Below, one piece after another: positions 8,530 to 16,135 of a DNA stretch of 64,000 nucleotides. The notes under the pieces are model-generated. The model searched no databases. It saw only the letters and a program-made list of their open reading frames with translations, and was not told the DNA's origin. This DNA is from Senegalimassilia sp003474385. GTDB lineage: Bacteria; Actinomycetota; Coriobacteriia; Coriobacteriales; Eggerthellaceae. The stretch covers positions 57,507 through 121,506 of the forward strand of contig NZ_QUCY01000003.1 in NCBI RefSeq assembly GCF_003474385.1, read 5' to 3'. A program made the position numbers and the translations under genes. Each line of letters starts with the position of its first letter. The first letter of the stretch is position 1.

Positions 8530-9227
8530 TGCCTGGAAGCATCTGTATCATCACAGCTCGTGGCGGTTCTAAGCGCATTCCGCGCAAAAATGTGCGTGAG
8601 TTTTGTGGCAGGCCCATTATTGCCTACTCGATTGAAGCGGCCCTGGAGAGCGAGCTTTTTGACGAGGTGATGGTATCGACCGATGATGAAGACATTGCCG
8701 AAATCGCCAAGGGCTGTGGTGCTGAGATACCGTTTATGCGCAGCGCTGAGACGAGTGATGATTTCGCTGATACAGCAGATGTAATCGGCGAGGTGCTACG
8801 TGAGTATACCGCTCGTTGCCGTTATTTTGAGACGTTTTGCTGCATCTATCCGACGGCCCCCTTTGTGACCGCTGCGAAGTTGCGGGAGTCTGGGGCTTTG
8901 CTTTCTGGTGGAGCGGAGGCCGTTGTCCCTGTGACTCCATTCTCGTTTCCGCCACAGAGGGGCTTCTTTCTCAAAGAGGGGAGGGTTACGCTTGCCGACC
9001 CCGAATCATTCGAGATGCGCTCCCAGGATTTGAGGCCAATGTACCACGACTGCGGTCAGTTCTACTGGGGAAGAGTAAACGGTTTCCTGAAGACAGGCGA
9101 TATGGTGCCAGCTTCGACTGTGGCATATGTGGTGCCTGAGACCGAAGTTCAGGATATCGATAACTTGAGCGATTGGGAAATGGCGGAGATGAAATACAAG
9201 CATATGAGGAGGCGCTATGGGTGCTAG
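8529..9227 (+). CDS. pseF: Pseudaminic acid cytidylyltransferase
   Basis: 232 residues. The N-terminus has the CMP-nonulosonate synthetase motif ARGGSKRIPRKN, then CGRPIIAYSIEAAL, VSTDDEDIAEIA, and near the end SQDLRPMYHDCGQFYWGR and VQDIDNLSDWEMAE, which mark PseF rather than NeuA. It activates the free sugar with CTP, releasing pyrophosphate. Translation starts at GTG, overlapping the pseC stop. It overlaps the next gene by 11 bases, so expression is probably coupled. Confidence 0.9.
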   Translation: MPGSICIITARGGSKRIPRKNVREFCGRPIIAYSIEAALESELFDEVMVSTDDEDIAEIAKGCGAEIPFMRSAETSDDFADTADVIGEVLREYTARCRYFETFCCIYPTAPFVTAAKLRESGALLSGGAEAVVPVTPFSFPPQRGFFLKEGRVTLADPESFEMRSQDLRPMYHDCGQFYWGRVNGFLKTGDMVPASTVAYVVPETEVQDIDNLSDWEMAEMKYKHMRRRYGC

Positions 9228-10275
9228 GTTCAATATAGGTAGCGTGGCTGTTGGCGATGGCTGCGATCCGTTCATTATCGCCGAAGCGGGTATTAATCAT
9301 AATGGAAACGTTACGCTTGCTAAGCAGATGGTGAGGGTAGCTTCGGAGTCGGGCGTGGACGCCGTCAAATTCCAGACGTTTCGCACTGAGGATTTCATAG
9401 CCGACAGGTCGGTGGAGTACACATACAAATCTCAGGGCATCGAGGTTACGGAGTCGATGTTCGATATGTTCAAGCGAACCGAGTTCACCGACGATGAGTG
9501 GCGTGAAATTAAGGCGTGTTGCGACGAGTGCGGAATCACGTTTCTTTCCACCCCAGTTAGCGAGCGTGATCTTGACCTGCTGGTTGGTTTGGGTGTCGGG
9601 GCAGTCAAGGTCGGCTCAGATGATTTCACTAACATTCCTCTCATCACGAGCTTCGCTCGCCGAGGCCTTCCTATGCTTCTCTCATGCGGCATGGCTGATG
9701 GCGAGGAAATGGAGATGACGTTAGATGCTGCTAAAGCTGTGAATCCGGACATCTGCCTGTTTTTGTGTACGTCTCAGTATCCCACGCCTTCCGAGGATGT
9801 GAACGCTGCGAAGTTGCTTTCGATGAGCGAACGCTTCCCTGATGTGGTGCTGGGTTTCTCCGATCACACCCGCGGATGCACGGGTGCTATCGTTGCTACC
9901 GCTTACGGAGCGAAGGTGTTCGAGAAGCACTTTACGCTTGACCACGGGCTGCCGGGTCCCGATCACTGGTTCGCTTCCGAGCCTGATGAACTTAAAGCAT
10001 GGGCTGCTGGCATCAGAGAGGCTAGCAAAATGGTAGGTAGTAGCGAGCTTAGCCCGACCGTGGAAGAGCGCAAAATGCGTGACTTGGCAAGGCGAAGCAT
10101 CGTTGCCTTGAGGGATATTGCAGAAGGCGAGACGCTTACTGAGGAAAATGTGGGACTCAGACGGCCTGGTACCGGCATGAGTCCGGCGCGGCTGCCCGAG
10201 GTTCTGGGCTGTGTTGCAGCACGTGCAATCGCCGCGGAGGCCCTCATCTGTCCCCAGGACTATGTCGAAGAATAG
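9217..10275 (+). CDS. pseI: NeuB-family nonulosonic acid synthase (PseI role)
   Basis: 352 residues: a TIM-barrel synthase domain (IIAEAGINHNGN, AVKFQTF, STPVSERDLDLL, KVGSDDFTNIPLI, FSDHTRGCTGAIVATAYGAKVFEKHFTLD) followed by a C-terminal SAF domain (RRSIVALRDIAEGETLT). It condenses phosphoenolpyruvate with a 6-carbon diacetamido sugar. The pathway context says pseudaminate, but the loop after KHFTLD reads PGPDH and SEPDELKAW. That is the pattern I associate with NeuB/LegI, whereas PseI usually has GG-x-D-x-x-FSLEP. The exact product is therefore less certain than the family. Confidence 0.85.
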   Translation: MGARFNIGSVAVGDGCDPFIIAEAGINHNGNVTLAKQMVRVASESGVDAVKFQTFRTEDFIADRSVEYTYKSQGIEVTESMFDMFKRTEFTDDEWREIKACCDECGITFLSTPVSERDLDLLVGLGVGAVKVGSDDFTNIPLITSFARRGLPMLLSCGMADGEEMEMTLDAAKAVNPDICLFLCTSQYPTPSEDVNAAKLLSMSERFPDVVLGFSDHTRGCTGAIVATAYGAKVFEKHFTLDHGLPGPDHWFASEPDELKAWAAGIREASKMVGSSELSPTVEERKMRDLARRSIVALRDIAEGETLTEENVGLRRPGTGMSPARLPEVLGCVAARAIAAEALICPQDYVEE

Positions 10276-10285
10276 GAGAACGACT

Positions 10286-11419
10286 TTGCTCGAAACCATC
10301 AAGGATCGACAGTTCATTGTAATTGGTATGGAGCATTATAATCCGCTGGGTGTAATCAGGAGCTTGGGCCAGTGTGGCATAATGCCGGTTTATATTGCAA
10401 TTAAACATCGTTGTCCGCTTGCTTCGCTAAGCAAGTACTGTGGCGAGGTACGATATGTGGATAATGTAGATGAAGGCTACAGGATTCTTGTCGAAAACTA
10501 CGGCGATCCCGTCAAGAAACCTTTTGTAATCACGACTGATGACGATATCCAAAGCCTCATTGATCTGAACTGGAGCTCGCTTAAAGATCGCTTTGTGCTG
10601 TTCAACTCTGGTAAGGATGGGCGCACGACTAAGTTCATGGACAAGAAGGAGATTTTGGATTGCGCTGAGCGCAATGGCCTGCCTGTGCTTAAAACAGTAG
10701 TGGTTGACAGGGGAATTGTTCCTCAGGGTATGGAGTATCCCGTTATTACAAAGGCAATCTCGCCTAACGATGGTGGTTGGAAGAGCGATGTGCACATTTG
10801 CGCTAGCGCCAAGGAGCTCGACGAGGCGTTCAAGACGATTCAAAGTGAACGCGTACTGATTCAGCGCTTTGTGGAGAAAAGCAACGAGATTTGTATTGAA
10901 GGCTTTTCCGCTGATGGCGGCAGGTTGACGTTTATGCCGTTTTACACCACATATAATTACAATATTGAAGGCTACTATAGCCCCTACATGACATTGCATT
11001 CCTATGACTTACCTGAGCTCGATCGGGGCGTACGCAACATGCTTGCTGAAATCGGCTTCGAGGGGATTTTTGAGGTGGAGTTTCTCGTAGATGCTGACGG
11101 GGCTCCTTACTTTAGTGAAATCAATTTTCGTAACTCTACTTGGAGTTATGCTGCTACGAAGCTAGGCATGCCATTGCCATGCCTGTGGGCTGAGTCTATG
11201 GAGACTGGTTCAGTGCCGGCGAGCTATTACCGTTCTGTGCCGGAGGGCTACCAAGCTATGGTGGAGCCCATCGATTACAAAAAACGTGTGGTAGAGGGTG
11301 AAACGAGTGCGGCAAGGTGGCTTGCCGATTTCAAGGGGGCTGATTGCCTCTACTATATGGACGAAGACGACCCGAAGCCTTACGAGGTAATGGTCGAGAA
11401 TTGGGAGTTGCTTGGATAA
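10286..11419 (+). CDS. ATP-grasp ligase in the nonulosonate operon
   Basis: About 377 residues. An N-terminal Rossmann-like lid (FIVIGMEHYNPLGVIRSLGQ, ITTDDDIQSL) is followed by an ATP-grasp domain: KFMDKKEILDCAERNGLPVLKT, YPVITKAISPNDGGWKSDVHIC, RVLIQRFVEKSNEICIEGF, and the Mg-binding segment GIFEVEFLVDADGAPYFSEINFRNS (E-x-N). Such carboligases join an amino acid or other carboxylate to an amine. It sits between the synthase and a PIG-L deacetylase, so aminoacylation of a deacetylated sugar is a plausible role (inference). I prefer the TTG at 10286 behind AGGAGAA; an ATG at 10262 inside pseI is the alternative. Confidence 0.7.
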   Translation: MLETIKDRQFIVIGMEHYNPLGVIRSLGQCGIMPVYIAIKHRCPLASLSKYCGEVRYVDNVDEGYRILVENYGDPVKKPFVITTDDDIQSLIDLNWSSLKDRFVLFNSGKDGRTTKFMDKKEILDCAERNGLPVLKTVVVDRGIVPQGMEYPVITKAISPNDGGWKSDVHICASAKELDEAFKTIQSERVLIQRFVEKSNEICIEGFSADGGRLTFMPFYTTYNYNIEGYYSPYMTLHSYDLPELDRGVRNMLAEIGFEGIFEVEFLVDADGAPYFSEINFRNSTWSYAATKLGMPLPCLWAESMETGSVPASYYRSVPEGYQAMVEPIDYKKRVVEGETSAARWLADFKGADCLYYMDEDDPKPYEVMVENWELLG

Positions 11420-12117
11420 TGGCTGGAATGGATGAGTTGAAAAACGTTCTTGTGGTAGCAGCCCACCCCGACGATGAGCTTTTGGGTGAGGGCGGAACTG
11501 TAAGGCGCCTGGCAAACGCGGGGGTGACCGTAAGGGCGGTTATTTTGGCCGAAGGTCTGACGTCTCGTGCCGAAACGCGTGAAGAGTCCGACCTCGGTGA
11601 ACTCGCGGAGTTGCAGGCGGATGCTCGCGCGGCGGCAGCCGTTGTGGGTTTTGAAAGTATTGATTTCTGCGGTTTTCCCGACAACCGCATGGATGAAGTT
11701 GACTTGCTTGACATTATCAAAAAGGTCAGCTACTACGTGGAGCTCTATCGCCCCGACACGATTTTTACTCATCATCATGGTGATCTGAATATAGATCACC
11801 GCAAGACATGTGAGGCGGTACTTACGGCATGTAGGCCGGTCGGTCAGTACTGCGTGAAGCGAATCTATGCGTTTGAGACTCCTTCCTCGACTGAGTGGAA
11901 CTATATGTATGCTGAACCGTTTCGACCCAACGTTTTCGTAGATGTAAGCGGTACGGTTGAGGCTAAGATCGCCGGTATGGGGAAATATCGTAGCGAAGGT
12001 GCTGTGGCGCCACATCCCCGTAGTCCTGAGGCGCTGAGGGCGCTTGCTGCTTACCGCGGCTCTAATGTGGGCTGCACTTATGCTGAGGCTTTTATGCTTT
12101 TGCGTGAGGTACTTTAG
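11419..12117 (+). CDS. PIG-L/LmbE family N-deacetylase
   Basis: 232 residues starting at an ATG overlapping the upstream TAA by one base. It has the zinc-binding AHPDDE motif near residue 14, GEGGTVRRLANAGVTV, and the second metal motif HHHGDLNIDHRKTCEA with FCGFPDNRMDE in between, which are the hallmarks of N-acetylglucosamine-type deacetylases (MshB, LmbE). It would remove an N-acyl group from a sugar or sugar nucleotide. It forms a pair with the ATP-grasp ligase just upstream, which could refill the exposed amine with another acyl group. No signal peptide, so cytoplasmic. Confidence 0.8.
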   Translation: MAGMDELKNVLVVAAHPDDELLGEGGTVRRLANAGVTVRAVILAEGLTSRAETREESDLGELAELQADARAAAAVVGFESIDFCGFPDNRMDEVDLLDIIKKVSYYVELYRPDTIFTHHHGDLNIDHRKTCEAVLTACRPVGQYCVKRIYAFETPSSTEWNYMYAEPFRPNVFVDVSGTVEAKIAGMGKYRSEGAVAPHPRSPEALRALAAYRGSNVGCTYAEAFMLLREVL

Positions 12118-12121
12118 AGAA

Positions 12122-13198
12122 ATGGCGTCCGTGCACGAAAAGACGCTGCTGTTTAGGGTGGACGCAAACCCGTTGGTGGGATTGGGGCACCTTATGCGGT
12201 GCTTGTCAGTCGCCGATGCTGCTACACGCATCGGCGCTCGGTGCGTATTTGCATGTGCCGACGCTGAGGCTGCAGCTTTTGCTAGGCGTAGGGGCTATGA
12301 TGCACTAGGGCTGAATGGGGATTACAGGAATCTGATTCCAGAGCTTGAGCGACTACACGAGCTTGCCTGCAGTGTGGATTCTTGTGTGCTCATTGTAGAC
12401 AGCTACTATGCTGTTGATGAATTTCTCGAAGCCTCAAGGAGCATCGCGCACTTGGCTTATTTTGATGACTTTGGAGACGCGGTCCGTCCTGCGGATGTTG
12501 TGGTGAACTACAACATATCCGCCGATAAGGCGGAGTATGGGCGACTCTATGAGGGATGCTCGGGCACTGAGCTGCTATTAGGGCCGTCTTATGCGCCTCT
12601 GCGTGAGCAGTTTCGGGCTCTTGTCCCTTATGGCAAGCGTGCGGAGAAATCCGGTGTGCTCGTTTGCGTGGGCGGCTCTGATCCTGAGCGCATAGCGCTT
12701 CGGTTTGCGCGCGCTCTTGCGGCGGATTCCAAGTTGAGATGCGGACGACGCTTTACTTTCATGCTTGGTTCTTCCGAGCCTGATTTAATCGAGTTGCGCC
12801 GCATGGAAGCGATGCATGGCTGGCTCGAACTTCGAGAGGGCGTCGAAGACGTGGCGGGCCTTATGTGCGGGTTTGAGGCGGCGCTATCGGCGTCGGGCAC
12901 AACACTCTACGAATTGTGCGCTTGCGGCTTACCGACTGTTGCCTATTGCTTATCGGATGATCAGGCAAAGCCCCTTGCGTCCTTTGTTGCAAGTGGCGCC
13001 ATGGCTAATGGAGGGGACCTTCGTGGCAGTGGCTCCGTTGAAACGGCTTTGCATGCGCTAGCTGGATTGCTCGATGATGAGAAAGAGATGCTGCGCTTGT
13101 CGGATGCGGCTTGTTCTGTGGTCGATGGGTGCGGCGCCGAGAGGCTGGCGGAGTCTCTTCTGGGCTTGTGTGGTTGTGATTGTGGGGTGCGTGAATGA
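12122..13198 (+). CDS. pseG: UDP-2,4-diacetamido-2,4,6-trideoxy-beta-L-altropyranose hydrolase
   Basis: 358 residues from the ATG at 12122, four bases after the PIG-L stop. The start LLFRVDANPLVGLGHLMRCLSVADA contains the G-x-GH-x-x-R motif that marks PseG, and the middle has YFDDFGD and LLLGPSYAPLREQF. The C-terminal half shows VCVGGSDPERIALR and ALSASGTTLYELCACGLPTVAYCLSDDQ, the GT-B/MurG-like nucleotide-binding half. It cleaves UDP from the diacetamido sugar, giving the substrate for the synthase. It overlaps the next gene by ATGATGA. Confidence 0.88.
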   Translation: MASVHEKTLLFRVDANPLVGLGHLMRCLSVADAATRIGARCVFACADAEAAAFARRRGYDALGLNGDYRNLIPELERLHELACSVDSCVLIVDSYYAVDEFLEASRSIAHLAYFDDFGDAVRPADVVVNYNISADKAEYGRLYEGCSGTELLLGPSYAPLREQFRALVPYGKRAEKSGVLVCVGGSDPERIALRFARALAADSKLRCGRRFTFMLGSSEPDLIELRRMEAMHGWLELREGVEDVAGLMCGFEAALSASGTTLYELCACGLPTVAYCLSDDQAKPLASFVASGAMANGGDLRGSGSVETALHALAGLLDDEKEMLRLSDAACSVVDGCGAERLAESLLGLCGCDCGVRE

Positions 13199-13713
13199 TG
13201 ACGAACCAAAAGGCAAGATTGAGGCCTGTCGAAATGCAGGACGCTGAGCTAATACTTGAGTGGGTGAATGATCCGCTTGATAGGGCGAATTCGTATTCCT
13301 CCGATCCCATAACGCTGGAGGAACATCTGTCTTGGATGGGTCGGTCTCTTGCTGATCCGAATATCTATCTGTATATGATGGAAGTTGACGGCGAGGATGT
13401 TGGCCACATTAAGCTCTATATCGAGGACGGGAAGGCAGAAATCGGCTACTGTATAGGTCCTGACTGGCGAGGTCGTGGCCTTGCTAAGACGATTGTTGCC
13501 CTTGTAACTATCGAAGCAGCAGAGAATCTAGCCGATGTGCAGATTTTATTCGGATGGGTGAAGGAGACCAACCCGGCATCTCGAAAAGCATTTTTGCGAA
13601 CGGGCTACATCGAAGAAGGTCCGACTGACGGATCGTATCGCTATGTTTTCGATACGGTAGATTATCCGAGTAAAAAAGATCTGTTGCTAGAAGTTGTTCG
13701 TGGGCGGATATAA
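13195..13713 (+). CDS. pseH: GNAT acetyltransferase of the pseudaminate pathway
   Basis: 172-residue GNAT protein: RLRPVEMQDAELILEWVNDP at the N-terminus, EHLSWMGRSLADPNIYLYMM, and the acetyl-CoA pocket IGYCIGPDWRGRGLAKTIVAL followed by NPASRKAFLRTGY. This is the normal layout of PseH, which N-acetylates the C4 amine made by PseC using acetyl-CoA. It overlaps pseG and is the last gene of the locus. Position and sequence agree, though GNAT enzymes are hard to tell apart. Confidence 0.82.
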   Translation: MMTNQKARLRPVEMQDAELILEWVNDPLDRANSYSSDPITLEEHLSWMGRSLADPNIYLYMMEVDGEDVGHIKLYIEDGKAEIGYCIGPDWRGRGLAKTIVALVTIEAAENLADVQILFGWVKETNPASRKAFLRTGYIEEGPTDGSYRYVFDTVDYPSKKDLLLEVVRGRI

Positions 13714-13757
13714 AAGAATAGCAGCTTAGAGGGTCGCTGGGGATAGGAGACCAGGCA

Positions 13758-14291
13758 ATGGATCCGATCATTGCAGAAGGGGTTGCAAGCTTGGGTGTAT
13801 CTCTAGCAACTCTTAGCGCTAAAGGAACTGCTTCTGCTGTTACGGCAAAAGTGAAGGCGCTCAAAGCAGAGAAGAACGCGGATATCATACGTACGGCCTA
13901 CGACGAACTAATAAGCGAGTTGCTTGAAGAGCGTGCTAATGCAATCATGATTGCCCAGGGGTATAAAGCAGAACTCGACCGTGTGCAAATTAGCGATGAT
14001 GATATAGCAAGCTTGGACGCAACTATCGGTCGAGTCTTGGATTTAATCGCACCTGATCCTGGGCAAGGGGATTCAAACGAGGTTGTAGCAGCGAGGGCAA
14101 GACGTGAGAGTTTGCAACAGTTTCGCCAACTAGTATCAGCGGATACGCTAAGAACAATGCAACTACTAGGCTTTAACTATAAGGCTGCTATCGGTGAGCC
14201 GTTAACGAATCTTTGCGCACAGAAGATTGCGTCATTTGGAAATTCCCAGGACGGTAATGCAACATCATCAGTTGGAGATGCTGGAAACTGA
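13758..14291 (+). CDS. Unknown protein with hydrophobic N-terminus and helical body
   Basis: 177 residues behind a GGATAGGAG site. The first 30 residues are small and non-polar (MDPIIAEGVASLGVSLATLS) and could be an amphipathic or membrane-associated helix. Residues 30-85 are charged and strongly helical (VKALKAEKNADIIRTAYDELISELLEERANAI), probably a coiled coil. The tail is polar and low in complexity (GNSQDGNATSSVGDAG). I do not recognise the family. It lies between the polysaccharide operon and an IS110 element, and its A+T-leaning composition points to accessory DNA. Confidence 0.6.
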   Translation: MDPIIAEGVASLGVSLATLSAKGTASAVTAKVKALKAEKNADIIRTAYDELISELLEERANAIMIAQGYKAELDRVQISDDDIASLDATIGRVLDLIAPDPGQGDSNEVVAARARRESLQQFRQLVSADTLRTMQLLGFNYKAAIGEPLTNLCAQKIASFGNSQDGNATSSVGDAGN

Positions 14292-14398
14292 GGTTTTAAC
14301 GTTTCCTGCATCCTGGTTTGCCGTTGTTGAGGGTGGACGTCCGCATTTCCTTACCCCATTACAGTCTGAGATAAGCCATCAATGAACTTCGATGGCGA

Positions 14399-14612
14399 TC
14401 ATTCGGCGCATGGCGTACAGTTTGGCCAAGCCCCGAGGGGCCGCCGATCGGGCGTCCCCGGATGGCCGTCCGCCCCTGCCCCTCGAGGGCCCGGGGGGTG
14501 TTGCCACCGAGGACGCTCGCCGCTCCGAACGACTGATAGGAAACTGCCGGGCCCGGGGGCCACGGCCGGGTAATGTGGGTGTCGAGGGGAGGGCTTCCGA
14601 TCGGCCTGACGA
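14399..14612 (+). ncRNA. Candidate IS110 bridge RNA in the leader
   Basis: About 210 bases between the probable left end and the recombinase start, without a convincing gene. It is very GC-rich and full of short self-complementary segments (GCCCCGAGGGGC near 14434, CCCCTCGAGGGCC near 14480, GCCGGGCCCGGGGGCC near 14546). In IS110-group elements the left non-coding end encodes a bridge RNA with two internal loops that pair with target and donor DNA. Location, length and structure fit; the loop boundaries and guide sequences were not derived. Confidence 0.5.
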
Positions 14613-14627
14613 TTGGAGGACACCACC

Positions 14628-15785
14628 ATGGCACCACCCACCAAGCCGAGAATCGTCATAGGGCTCGACGTCGGGAAATCGGCGCACTGGGCGTGCGTCG
14701 TCACGCGCGAGGGCGAGCTCCTGGCAAGCGGGCCCATTCCCAACAGGGAGAACGCCATCGACGGGCTCTACGCGCAGCACCCGGGCGCGCTGGTCGTCGT
14801 CGACCAGGTCCGCAACATCGGCTCGCTCGCGCTTTCGCGCGCCAAGCTCGCCGGGATGCCGCGCGCGCACCTGCCCGGGCTCGCCGCGCACGGCGCCTCG
14901 AAGCTGTTCGCCGGAGACGCCAAGACCGACGAGCGCGACGCGATGGTCATAGCCAAGACGGCGCTGGGCATACCCGACGCGCTGCTTGCGGTGGCCGACA
15001 GGCCGCCCGAGATAGAGGCCGCCAGGTCGCTCGCCGCGCAAAGGGACTTTTTGGCCTGCGAGAACACGCGCAGCAAGAACAGGCTCCGCAGCATATTGCT
15101 CGAATCGTGCCCGGAATTCGAGGCGCAAGCCGACCTCTCGGACCCGGCGACCCTCGAGCTCATGGCCGCCGTCGGCGGCCCGTGGTCGATATCCGAGGCC
15201 TCGTCGCAGTCCGTCGGGGCGCTCACGCGCGGCTGCAGGCGCGGCGAAGTGGCGGCGCTGGTCGGATCCGTCGAATCGTCAAGCAGGCCGCACCCGGCGG
15301 CCGTCGCCTGCGAGGACCGCGCCGTTCGGCTGCTCGCGCGAAGGATGTCGGAGAACGCCGCCGAGATAGAGTCGCCGACCTCCGAGATATCCGCGCTGCC
15401 CGCCGCCGACGAGACGTACAGGTGCCTGCTCACAGTGCCCGGCATAGGACCGCGAACGGCATCCGAGCTGGTCATATCCATAGACATAGCCGACTTCGCG
15501 GGCCACGACAGGCTCGCCTCGTACTGCGGGCTCGCGCCGCGCAACAGGCGGTCCGGCACGTCGATATCGTCGGTGTCCGCGTCGCGGCAGGGCAACAAGA
15601 GGCTGAAGAACCTGCTCATATTCTCTTGCAACTGCCTTGCGCGCAGCCGCAACCGATGGGGCGAATATTACGCGCGCTGCCGCGACAGGGGCATGCCGCA
15701 CGGCAAGGCGCCGAAAGCCGTGGCGAGGAAGCGGCTCAAGGTGATTTACGCGATTATGAGGGACAAGGTTCCGTACGCAGCCTAA
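14628..15785 (+). CDS. IS110-family DEDD recombinase (transposase)
   Basis: 385 residues from the ATG at 14628, behind GGAGGA. N-terminal RuvC-like DEDD domain: IGLDVGKSAHWACVV with the first Asp, VVVDQVRNIGSLA, and DAKTDERDAMVIAK with the later acidic residues. The C-terminal transposase_20 domain has VPGIGPRTASELVISI (helix-hairpin-helix) and YCGLAPRNRRSG with GNKRLKNLLIFSC carrying the conserved serine region. The gene appears intact, so the element may be active. In this family the recombinase cuts and joins DNA guided by the element's own RNA. Confidence 0.93.
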   Translation: MAPPTKPRIVIGLDVGKSAHWACVVTREGELLASGPIPNRENAIDGLYAQHPGALVVVDQVRNIGSLALSRAKLAGMPRAHLPGLAAHGASKLFAGDAKTDERDAMVIAKTALGIPDALLAVADRPPEIEAARSLAAQRDFLACENTRSKNRLRSILLESCPEFEAQADLSDPATLELMAAVGGPWSISEASSQSVGALTRGCRRGEVAALVGSVESSSRPHPAAVACEDRAVRLLARRMSENAAEIESPTSEISALPAADETYRCLLTVPGIGPRTASELVISIDIADFAGHDRLASYCGLAPRNRRSGTSISSVSASRQGNKRLKNLLIFSCNCLARSRNRWGEYYARCRDRGMPHGKAPKAVARKRLKVIYAIMRDKVPYAA

Positions 15786-15799
15786 CGGCCGGCGGAGAT

Positions 15800-15821
15800 C
15801 GCAGGCCCGGCAGGGCCTGCG
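15800..15821 (+). terminator. Hairpin after the IS110 recombinase
   Basis: CGCAGGCCC and GGGCCTGCG form a perfect 9-bp stem with a 4-base loop 14 bases after the recombinase stop. There is no T run, so it may be a weak terminator or part of the element's right-end structure. Confidence 0.4.
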
Positions 15822-15940
15822 TCAGCATTGCCAAAAACGCTCATCGAAAGGGCGAATCCCTCTTGACAGAACTATAGGAACACCCCCCGCCGGTTCGACC
15901 GGCTCGCCGCAGGTTAAGTGCAATAGGGTCTGGATAGCCT

Positions 15941-15974
15941 GAAGGCCGGCGCTTTTAGGCGCAAGCCGGCCTTC
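15941..15974. repeat. Perfect 10-bp inverted repeat with 14-base loop
   Basis: GAAGGCCGGC (15941-15950) pairs with GCCGGCCTTC (15965-15974). It lies just outside the presumed IS110 right end, in about 350 bases (15786-16135) that hold no gene. It has no T run and may be a protein-binding site or a remnant of another element. Confidence 0.5.
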
Positions 15975-16135
15975 CATGGGTTATACCCTAAGAGCGAACT
16001 ACCCGCTATGCGGGTGGTCCTGATTTTACTCGGAATGCCCGACCGGCAGATTCCTGTCTTTATCGAATCGCTGGCGTTTGGCATACTGGCATTATGAGAT
16101 CCATTCTTTGATTGCAAATCACAAGGAGGCGCTGC

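Larger units (their letters stand above)
14370..15890 (+). mobile_element. IS110-family insertion sequence (ends approximate)
   Basis: About 1.5 kb containing one DEDD recombinase gene (14628-15785), a GC-rich structured leader and a short 3' tail. IS110 elements lack clear terminal inverted repeats and use a short core for recombination, so the ends cannot be set by eye. ATAGGAA occurs both in the leader (14536-14542) and near the likely right end (15874-15880), as would be expected if the leader RNA carries a donor-guide copy of the element end. The element separates the unknown gene at 13758 from the DUF3800 gene. Confidence 0.7.

Noticed and set aside
14382..14661. Short open frames in the IS110 leader
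   Set aside because: Low-complexity Arg/Pro/Gly sequences that fit a structured GC-rich RNA region better than a gene.
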